A stretch of DNA of 64,000 bases from Arion vulgaris (taxonomy: Eukaryota > Mollusca > Gastropoda > Stylommatophora > Arionidae), in NCBI GenBank assembly GCA_020796225.1, contig CM036759.1, positions 2,006,782-2,070,781 of the forward strand, given 5' to 3'. The position numbers were made by a program, and so were the translations under genes. The notes under the pieces are model-generated. The model saw nothing but the letters and a program-made list of their open reading frames with translations, made no database searches and had not been told where the DNA came from. The number at the start of each line of letters is the position of its first letter. The first letter of the stretch is position 1. Of this stretch, positions 39,701 to 51,700 are shown piece after piece.

Positions 39701-42700
39701 TTCTTGTCAGCTGAGACAAATGAGAATATCTTATCTATGACTTGATGTTCAAAGACTACTATTATGACTTTATGTTCTAATGAAGTCATATCTATGCACT
39801 TGATGTTACTAATGACAATTATTATGACTGATGTTACTAATGACATACTTTATCATATGACTTGTATACTAATACATACTTTATCTATGACTTGTAGTTA
39901 CTAATGCATACTTATCTATGACTTGTATGTTACTAATGACATACTTTATCTTACTATGTATGTACAAATGTACATACTTATCTATGACTTGATGTTCTAA
40001 TGACATACTTTATCTATGACTTGTATGTACTAATGACATACTTTATCTATGACTTGTATGTTACTAATGACATACTTTATCTATGACTTGTATGTTACTA
40101 ATGAAATAAACATAAACCAGATAACACTACATCATCGCCCGAGTGGTTACCGGGCCCAAATTTAGGTGCAAAGAATAGAACCACTGTTACCTGCCATGCA
40201 TGTCGTAAGAGGCGACTAAGGAGGTTTGGCTGAAATCGGATGCAGGTGTCCTAAACGTGTAGAAGTCTATGCGTTTAGGGCCTACTAAACCAATGTGCAA
40301 CGTATACACGTCTTGGCAAAGATCAAACATATCACAAAGAGTGATTAAAATTGGTGGTAAAGAACAACACAAAGAAGAAGACATTATATGAGCGTACATT
40401 ACTAACAATAGCATTTGTTATGTTATGTAGTAGTTTACAATGTTAGTGGTGTAGACTGGAAAACTTTGTTCGCAGGCTCAAAGTCTAACGAGGTCCTAGT
40501 TCGTCTAGGGGTTAGACCTCATAGGTTAGTTTTCTTTCTTTAGTTGTCCAATTAAACCTCATTCAACACCTCAATATTAGTTATTTTAGCAGTCCATGGT
40601 ATTCTCATCATTCTTCTGTAAAACCACATCTCTGTGGTCCTTAGAGATTTTTCGATCTGTTTATCGTCCATGTCTGGCATCCATATTTGAGTATTGGTTC
40701 TATGTAGCACTGACTAACTCTCATTCTGACCTCAATTGACAGTGACCTGTTGTATATAATGCTTCACATTTTCAGGAACGCAGCTGCCTTACATTACAAC
40801 AACAATAATATTACTTTTATGTCGGCACAAACAATTTTCAGGAACGCAGCTGCCTTACATTACAACAATAATATTACTTTATGTCGCACAACATTACAAC
40901 AATTTTTTATTTGTCTGCACAAACATTACAACAATAATAATATTACTTTTATGTCTGCACAAACATTACAACAATAATAATATTACTTTTATGTCTGCAC
41001 AAACATTACAACAATAATAATATTACTTTTATGTCTGCACAAACATTACAACAATATATTATTTATGTCTGCACAAACTTACATAAATAATTACTTTTAT
41101 GTCTGCACAAACATTAAACTATCACGAACCTTGATATGTGATGCGTTGACATAACCATCAGGGTTATCTTTCCTTGGTGTCAGCTTCACACGAGTTATGT
41201 CATATGGCAATACATCCTTGAATCTGTTACGTAAGGCATTATGTGGAGCCTTGGCAACATTGCAGTCCAAGGTCTCAGACTTCCTGGGGATCTGTTCAAA
41301 CTCCGTAAACCGTCCTTCGATATCTTGCTTTCCAGCATCTTTCTTAGGAAACATCAGGAATATAAAGCTATGTAACATACAAGGAAGATGTGTAACATAC
41401 GAGGAAAATGTGAAATACAAGGAAGATGTGTAAATACGAAATGGTAAAGATATAATAAATACAAGGAACGATGTTAAAAACTATGAAGATTGTAATACAA
41501 TATAGATTGTAAGTTAAGGAAGATTTAATATCTGCAAGAATGTGTAATATACGATGAAGTTTAAGATTGTATAATTAGGTGAAATTGTACAATGTTGAAG
41601 ATTGTAAACATGACGGAAGATGTGTAAATTAAGGAAGATGTGTAATATATCTGGAAGATGATGTAATTTACGAAGATTTGTACTATACGAGGATGTTATA
41701 CATAAATAGGAAATCCGTCATATAGGAAGATTTAATATAGAGAAGATGTGTAACTAGGAAGATGTGTCATGGATAGAGTGTAACTATACTAAGATGTACA
41801 AGTGTAACTACAAGTGAGTGTCATACCATAAGATGTAACAAGGAAGATTGTAACTATATGAAGATGTCTACTTCAAGAGAAGATGTGTAACTTAGATGGA
41901 AGATGTTACATCAAGGAAGATGGTACATATCGAGTAAGATTGTGCATACAAGATGTGTAACATACAAGGGAGATGGTACAGACTGTATCGTATGGGACTA
42001 GATGTTAAATCAGGAAGATGTGTAACATAGAAGGAAGATGTAACATACAATGAGAGTGTGAACATAAGGAAATGTAACATTCAGGAAGAGTTAGAGGGAT
42101 GTGTAATGAGATCAGATGTGAAAATAGAGAAGATGTGAACATACAAGAAGATTTGTAAATACAAGGAAGATGTGAACAGAATAGGTAAACAAGATGGAAA
42201 TGTGAACATACAAGAGAAATGTGTAACATCAAGCAAAAATGTAACAATGAAATACAAGAATTGCATACATAAAGGAAGATGTAAATACAAGGGAAAATGT
42301 GAAATACATGAAAGATTGTAACATACAGAGAAGATGTATACATACGAGGAAGATGTGTAACAGATGTGTAACATAAAGGAAGATGGTAACAGATGTAACA
42401 TACGAGGAAGATGTGTAACATACAAGAAGAGTGTAACATACGAGGAAGATGTGTAACAGATGTGTAACATACAAGGAAGATGTGCAACAGATGTGTAACA
42501 TACGAGGAAGATGTGAATATACGAGGAAGATGTGTAACATACGAGGAAGATTGTAACAGATGTGTAACATACAAGGAAGATGTGTAACAGATGTGTAACA
42601 CACAAGGAAGATGTGTAACATACAAGGAAGATGTGTAACATACAAGGAAGATGTGTAACAGATGTGTAACATACGAGGAAGATGTGTAACATACAAGGAA

Positions 42701-45700
42701 GATGTGTAACAGATGTGTAACATATGAGGAAGATGTGTAACAGATGTGTAACATACAAGGAAGATGTGTAACAGATGTGTAACATAGGAGGAAGATGTGT
42801 AACATATGAGGAAGATGTGTAACATACAAGGAAGATGTGTAACAGATGTGTAACATACAAGAAAGATGTGTAACAGATGTGTAACAGATGTGTAACATAC
42901 GAGGAAGATGTGTAAACATATGAGGAAGATGTGTAACATACGAGGAAGATGTGTAACATACGAGGAAGATGTGTAACATATGAGGAAGATGTGTAACATA
43001 CAAGGAAGATGTGTAACATAATGAGGAAGATGTGTAACATACGAGGAAGATGTGTAACATACGAGAAGATGTGTAACAGATGTGTAACATAGGAGGAAGA
43101 TGTGTAACATACAAGGAAGATGTGTAACAGATATGTAACATACAAGGAAGATGTGTAACATACGAGGAAGATGTGTAACAGATGTGTAACACACAAGGAA
43201 GATGTGTAACATACGAGGAAGATGTGTAACATAGAAGGAAGATGTGTAACATACGAGGAAGATGTGTAACATACGAGGAAGATGTGTAACATACGAGGAA
43301 GATGTGTAACATACGAGGAAGATGTGTAACAGATGTGTAACATACAAGGAAGATGTGTAACATACAAGGAAGATGTGTAACAGATGTGTAACATACGAGG
43401 AAGATGTGTAACATACAAGGAAGATGTGTAACAGATGTGTAACATACGAGGAAGATGTGTAACAGATGTGTAACATACAAGGAAGATGTGTAACAGATGT
43501 GTAACATACGAGGAAGATGTGTAACATACGAGGAAGATGTGTAACATACGAGGAAGATGTGTAACATACAGAAAGATGTGTAACATATGAGGAAGATGTG
43601 TAACATATGAGAGAAAATAAAACTATATATACATAAAACTGATATAATGTTAAAGAACTATGTGAATTGTTGGCTGACATATTATCATCTGCTAATGTTG
43701 AATGGCTGACATATTATCATCTGCTAATGTTGAATGGCTGACATATTATCATCTGCTAATGTTGAAGTATTATATAATTGTTGGCTGACATATTATCATC
43801 TGCTAATGTTGAAGTATTATATAACTGTTGGCTGACATATTATCATCTGCTAATGTTGAATGGCTGACATATTATCATCTGCTAATGTTGAAGTATTATT
43901 TTTCATCTATTTCTGTCATCTGTTGGTGCCCTACCTTCTAAGATGCCAGGTACATACCCTGTCATCTGTTGGTGCCCTACCTTCTAAGATGTCAGGTACA
44001 TACCCTGTCATCTGTTGGTGCCCTACCTTCTAAGATGCCAGGTACATACCCTGTCATCTGTTGGTGCCCTACCTTCTAAGATGCCAGGTACATACCCTGT
44101 CATCTGTTGGTGCCCTACTGTCATCATTCATCAATGAGAGTATAACAGAACGTGACAAGGTCAGCCCATTCATGGCAGCCAGTTTGAGAGGGCCCATGTT
44201 CAGTTGAGCATTTCCAGAACTCTGAAGAATATAACATTCACAATGTGAACACAAAATTTTATTTCAGCATGTTGCAACAATAAATAGAGACAATCACAAG
44301 TATGGAAAATTGAACATTAAAGAGATAAACTTGTGTCAACTCTGCCCACCAACAACTGCCCAACTAACCAACTACAGAACACATCCTTCCTGCATGCCAG
44401 CTCTAAAGAGAAAATAGAAAATATCAAGATATCGCTATGACTGGAACCCTAGAAGTTTACTGGATCACCAAAATTAATCATACACTTTAGAAGCTATTGT
44501 ACTGTGATCTGGTGAGGTTACTGAACTGGCATCACAGCACACAGGGCAGACCCATAGGTGTTCAGTCTCCCTCAGCAGATGTTAACTGGTAGACATGCTG
44601 GTTGTTCCCATGTGCCACTAGCTAAGTAAATTTCTCATTCTGCTGAAGTATTCAGTTCTGCTAATGCAACATGTGATTTCACAAATTTCTCAAGTATTCA
44701 GTTCTGCTAATGCAACATGGATTCAAATTTCTCATTCTGCTCAAGTATTCAGTAGTATTCTGCAATCACAATCACTGTTTAGATTCAACATCAATTTCTC
44801 ATTCAACATGCGTCCACTGAAAGACCAAAGGACTCCTCCTTATCCATCTTCAACTCACTGACAATCGATGCTCTTGATGTAAGTTTGTCTTGTCTTGCTT
44901 TCTCATTGTTGCCATAACTTGCATGTCCAGGAGGTAGATCCATGCAAACCCTTGGGAGGCTGAAGTCCTCAGTAGATGAATTACATTCAACAACATGGTG
45001 TATGTACTCTGAAGCCAGAACTACTAAATGACTGATACAATAATGGTCATACTATATAGAATTTCAGAGATCCATTAGAGAACAGCAGTAACAACTTCAA
45101 ACTCCATTCTTAAACTGTAAGTAGTTATTCTGTATGTTTCATCTCCTACTGTAATCACATTAGTATGTTTCATCTCCTACTGTAATCCCATTAGTATGTT
45201 TTCTAGCTAGAAAACCTCAGCATGACTTACTTCTTCCCAAGATCACAGATTCATCTGTACACATATATATACAACATCATCCTCGTTACATTATCTGCTG
45301 TTCTTCTTCTTCACCTTTCGCCCTAGGAAGCATAGGTCCGCAACCAAGGCCTTCCAAGCCCGCCTATCCAAGGCCATCTTTCCAGATCTCGCCACTCTCT
45401 CCCCGTTTTTTGCATTCCATCTCTAACTCCCGTCTCCAGGTGTTTCTGGGTCTTCCTTACTTCTATTGCCCTGGGGTTCCACGGAGAGCCTGTCTCATGA
45501 TGCTGTCAGGGTTTCTCAGTGTGTGTCCTATCCATTGCCACCTTCTGCTCATTATCTCCTGTTCCACCTGCCGTTGTCCTGCCCTATCCCACAGTTCTCT
45601 GTTTGTGGTCTTGTCATACCATCTCAGATGGAGTATCCTGCGTAGGCATCTATTGATGAATGTCTGCAACTTTTGGTGTTCACCTTAGTTGTTCTCCATG

Positions 45701-48700
45701 TCTCTGCTCCATACAGAAGGACAGACTTGACATTTGAGTTAAATATCATTATCATAGTTTTATTCCTAATCATTCTTGAACTCCATATGTTCTTCAGAAT
45801 GGCAAATGCTGATCTTGCCTTTTGTATTCTAACCTTAACATCTTCATCTGTACCACCTTGAATGTTGACGACACTTCCCAGATATGTAAATGTGTCCACC
45901 TCTTTAGTGGTGATCCTCTCAATAAGATTGGGTCTCTAAAACCAGCATTTAATCTCATGATCTTTATTTTCTCCCCATGAATAGTCAGGCCTAGTTGCTG
46001 TGAGACTGTTTCTAGTTTTGTTGTTTTCTCTTGCATCTGCTGATGGTTGTGAGAGAGGAGTGCTAGATCATCTGCAAAATCCAGATCCTCCAATTGACTC
46101 ATCATGGTCCATTGTATTCCATTTCTTCCCTGGCAGTTGTTGATCTCATTATCCAGTCAATAGCCAGCAGGAAAAGGAAGGGCGATAAAAGGCAGCCCTG
46201 TCGCACACCAGTCTTTATTTCAAAGGCCTCTGTCAGTTTTCCTTCATACAGTACTCTAGCCGTTGTCTCCTCATACATTTTCTTTATTAGGTTGGTTAGC
46301 TTCTGGGGACGCCATAGTGTCGTAGAAGTTTCCAGAGTGTTTCCCTGTCTAGGCTATCAAATGCCTTTTCATAGTCCACAAAGTTTATGTAGAGGGATGA
46401 GTTTCACTCGATGCTTTGCTCCACTATGATACGCAGCGTCGATATTTGATCTGTGCAGGATCTGTTTTGCCTAAATCCTGCTTGTTCATCCCTTAGTACT
46501 GCATCTGTAGTTTCCTTGAGTCTCTCTAGGATGATTCGACTTAGTATTTTGCCTGGTACAGACAGGAGCATTATTCCTCTATAGTTCGAGCATTCTTGGA
46601 GGTCACCCTTTTAGGTAGTTTGACTATATAGCCCTCTCTCCAGTCTTTTGGTATTTCTTCCTTCTCCCAAATTTTTCCCACAAGCCATGTAGCATGTCTG
46701 TTGAGATGTCAGCATTTGCTTTTATGGCCTCTGCAGGTATACCATCTGGGTCTGTAGCTTTACCATTTCGTAGTTGAAGAATGGTCTTCTTTATTTCTGC
46801 TTTGCTTGGCTTGCTACAGTCGATTGTTAGATCTTTAGCAGCTGGATCTATGTCCGGTTGGCCTTGGGGAACTGGCCTGTTTAGAAGGTCCTTGAAGTGT
46901 TCTGCCCACCTCTGCATCTGTTCTTGAGCATTGCCGAGTAATCTTCCAACCTTGTCCTTAATCGGTTTATTTGTTTGTTGATATTTCCCTGTCAATTTCC
47001 TTGTGTTATCGTATAAATCTTTCAGGTTACCCTTAGCTGCGGCTTCTTCTGCTTCTCTTGCCAGGTCATCTATATACTTTATTTTATCTGCTTTTATACT
47101 TCTCTTCACCTCCCTGTTGGCTTTTATGTATTTTTCTTGTGCTGCGGTCTTTGCTGATCTTGTTCTGCTATTACAGAGGTCAGCCTTTCTGCCTCTTCTC
47201 TCTGTTATCTTATCTAACGTTGACTCTGATAGCCATTCCTTGTGGTGGTGTGTCTTTTCTCCAAGGGTAGTTTCACATGTACTAGTCCAGGCTTCTTTAA
47301 CTTTATGCCAGTGGTCTTCAATACTTCCTTCATCAACTTCTAGGACCTCGAATTTATTGGAAATCGTGACACTAAATATATCCTTTCCCTTCTGCTCCTT
47401 CAGATGTCCCACATTGTATCTCACCCTGTTACCATGCGTGGTCGTCATGAATCTCTTGAGTTTCATTCGCACTTTTGCTATAACAAGGTGGTGGTCAGAG
47501 GCCACATCTGCTCCTCTATAGACTTTTACTGCACAGTGACCTTCTGAACTTCCCTGTTATGCAGATGTGGTCGATTTGGTTTTCTGTCCTGTGGTCTGGT
47601 GATATCCATGTAGCTGTGTGGATTCTTTTGTGCTGACAGAGGCTACCTCCTATAACCAACTGGTTTGCTGCGCAAAGATCCACGAACATCTCTCCATTTT
47701 CATTTATTTCCCATAGTCCATGTTTGCCCATGGTTTCCTCGAAGCCCCAGTTGTCTCTGCCTATCTTTGCATTAGTCTCCTAGCAAAATAGTAAGATCCT
47801 TACTTTTAAATTTGCCTAATACACCCTGTAACTTCTTGTAAAACTATTCTTTTATTTGTTCTTTGCTGTCATTTGTTGGGGCGTAGCATTGAACTATGTT
47901 CAGTTTAATTTTTGCATTGGAAGTTTTGAAAGTTGCCCGGATCATTCTTGGTCCTAACGGCTCCCATTCAATTAATGCCTTTTGTGCTTGTTTGACCAAC
48001 ATCAATGTTACTCCCTCCATGTGTGGTGTGTCTTCCTCCTCTCTACAGGAGTACAGTATTGTGCTTGTTTGACCAACATCAATGTTACTCCCTCCATGTG
48101 TGGCGCGTCTTCCTCCTCTCTTCCGGAGTACAGTATTGTGCTTGTTTGACCAACATCAATGCTACTCCTCCATGTGTGTGCGCTTCCTCCTCTCTTCCGG
48201 AGTACAGTAATGATTCCCCGTTGTAAGTCTAGTGTGTCCTGCATTTGTCCATCTGGTTTCGCACAGTCCCAGGATGGCCAGTCCATATGTCCTCATTTCC
48301 CGTGCCACCTGTGCCGTCTTCCCAGTTTCGAACATCGTGCAGACATTCCAGGTGCCAATCCTGGAGATCTTCCGGGTTGAAAGAAGGTGAGTCGGCAGCC
48401 CAATTTTCTTTCAAATTTCACCGGGTCGCTTCATGAGTCCCTCTGTTTGGGGTCCCTCTTCTTCCTCGGGTGGTGAGCTTTGAATTTTCTTGGCTGTGGT
48501 TTCTGTAGCTATCTGGTGTTTTTACAGTGTGGGGTAGCCAGCACCACGACCAACCTCCTTAGTCGCCTCTTACGACATGCATGGCAGGTGACAGTGGTTA
48601 TATTCTTTACATCCTCAATTTGGGCCCGGAACCACTTGGGCGATTATCTGCTGTTACTTTACATTATCTACTGTTAGATGTTGAATTATGATGTCCACTT

Positions 48701-51700
48701 TCGTGTGACTCTAATCTCTAGATATTCTCTTGACATTATCTGCTGTTAGATGTTTGACTCTAATCTCTAGATATTCTCTTGACATTATCTGCTGTTAGAT
48801 GTTTGACTTTAATCTCTAGGTATTCTCTTGACATTATCTGCTGTTAGATGTTTGACTTTAATCTCTAGGTATTCTCTTGACATTATCTGCTGTTAGATGT
48901 TTGACTTTAATCTCTAGGTATTTCTGACATTATCTGCTGTTAGATGTTTGACTTAATCTCTAGGTATTCTTCTTGACATTATCTGCTTAGATGATTTGAC
49001 TCTAACTCTAGATATTCTCTGTCATTATCTGCGTTAGATGTTTGACTTTAATTCTAGAGATTTCTTGACAGAGCAATCTTCTACTTCTTTTCTGTATTCG
49101 CTTCAATGAATTCAGAGTAGTCAGGAACCTGTCTGTATTTGTGACTGTTTTTGCAAAAGGCCTACTTTACTTTTTATCAGTTCTCTCATACAGGCATGTC
49201 ATCCCCAACTTCAGAGTTATCTCATAGAAGATCCTCATGTATGATCTGTGGTCAGAAAACCTATAGTACAAACTACTTGCTGTGAGATTATAGGAAACCT
49301 ATAGTACAAACTACTTGCTGTGAGATTATAGAAAACCTATAGTACAAACTACTTGCTGTGAGATTATAGGAAACCTATAGTTCAAACTACTTGCTGTGAG
49401 CTTACAGGAAATTACTGATCTGTGCTTCGTAACCTTGGAACTTCTACAACAAATGTCAACTAGAGAAAATTTGACTTTTCTATCGGATTTCCTGCTGCTT
49501 TCTGGCTGTGATGAAGTTGATCTTGATGAGGAACATTCACAATCATTCTGGGACACATGGACTTGTTTAGGCTTGTCTATGCTGACAATTCCTAACTTTC
49601 TGTCTTTTCTGGAACAACATCCGTATGCTTTAACTTATTTGTGCATCATGAGGTATTTACAGAGCGATGATAACTTTGAAGATGTTGGTCATGCTTCCAT
49701 ATATATCAGGATTGATTAATCTCCATTTGGTGGGGATCTAAACTGTAGTTGTATGGTTGATTGTTTTTCTAACATGGGTCAAATATCTACCACATGTCAT
49801 GGTTTATTCTCGTTTCCTTAATATCATTAGTATTTTTGTGATGTGGGTGTTTCTGGTCCGCAGTAACCTGTATTTATGTTTTTGTTCAGGCAATAGAATG
49901 GAAGTGAAAGTATTGACAAACGTGACAAGCATTTATCATCTTCATAACAGCTAAGAAGAAGTCAATCATACAGTTAACTGAGGCTACTGGTACTGTGATC
50001 TGATGACTGACAGAAGAAGTGAATCATACAGTTAACTGAAGCTACTGGTACTGTGATCTGATGACTGACTGAAGAAGTGAATCATACAGTTAACTGAGGC
50101 TACTGGTACTGTGATCTGATAACTAACTGAAGAAGTGAATCATACAGTTAACTGAAGCTACTGGTACTGTGATCTGATGACTGACTGAAGAAGTGAATCA
50201 TACAGTTAACTGAAGCTACTGGTATTGTGATCTGATAACTAACTGAAGAAGTGAATCATACAGTTAACTGAAGCTACTGGTACTGTGATCTGATAACTAA
50301 CTGAAGAAGTGAATCATACAGTTAACTGAAGCTACTGGTACTGTGATCTGATGACTGACTGAAGAAATGAAATACAGTTAACTGAAGCTACTGGTATTGT
50401 GATCTGATAACTAACTGAAGAAGTGAATCATACAGTTAACTGAAGCTACTGGTACTGTGATCTGATGACTGACTGAAGAAGTGAATCATACAGTTAACTG
50501 AGGCTACTGGTACTGTGATCTGATGACTGACAGAAGAAGTGGATGAAACAGTTAACTGAGGCTACTGGTACTGTGATCTGATGACTGACAGAAGAAGTGA
50601 ATCATACAGTTAACTGAGGCTACTGGTACTGTGATCTGATGACTGACAGAAGAAGTGAATCATACAGTTAACTGAGGCTACTGGTACTGTGATCTGATGA
50701 CTGACAGAAGAAGTGAATGAAACAGTTAACTGAGGCTACTGGTACTGTGATCTGATGACTGACAGAAGAAGTGAATCATACAGTTAACTGAGGCTACTGG
50801 TACTATGATCTGATGACTGACAGAAGAAGTGAATGAAACAGTTAACTGAAGCTACTGGTACTGTGATCTGATGATGGACAAAAGAATGACAAATAAGGAG
50901 AACACAATCAACAAAGCACAGAAAACAACAGTTACAACACATCCAGCCATATGTAGACTATCATCCACTAAACTATACTTCAGCCATATGTAGACTATCA
51001 TCCACTAAACTATACTTCCAGCTATATGTAAGACTGACATCAACTAAACTATACTTCCAGCCATATGTAAGACTGACATCAACTAAACTATACTTCCAGC
51101 CATATGTGAGACTATCATCAACTAAACTATACTTCAGCCAATGTGAGACTGACATCAACTAAACTATACTTCCAGCATATGAGACTGACATCAACTAAAC
51201 TATACTTCCAACCATATGTGGGCTACATCAACTAAACTTACTTCCAGCCATATGTGAGACTATCATCAACTAAACTATATTTCCAGCCATATGCAAGACT
51301 GACATCAACTAAACTATACTTCCAGCCATATGTAGACTATCATCCACTAAACTATACTTCCAGCCATATGTAAGACTGACATCAACTAAACTATACTTCC
51401 AGCCATTTGTGAGACTATTTTCAACTAAACTATACTTCCAGCCATATGTGAGACTATCATCAACTAACTATATTTCCAGCCATATGCAAGACTGACATCA
51501 ACTAAACTATACTTCCAGCCATATGTAAGACTATCATCAACTAAACTATACTTCCAGCCATATGTAAGACTATCATCAACTAAACTATACTTCCAGCCAT
51601 ATGTAAGACTGACATCAACTAAACTATACTTCCAGCCATATGTAAGACTGACATCAACTAAACTATACTTCCAGCCATATGTAAGACTGACATCCACTAA

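Noticed and set aside
42005..43680. Three overlapping minus-strand frames of about 480-530 codons (SSYVTHLPRMLHI...)
   Set aside because: All three frames are open at once because the 20/32-bp modules lack stop codons. No codon constraint, and the region is intronic.
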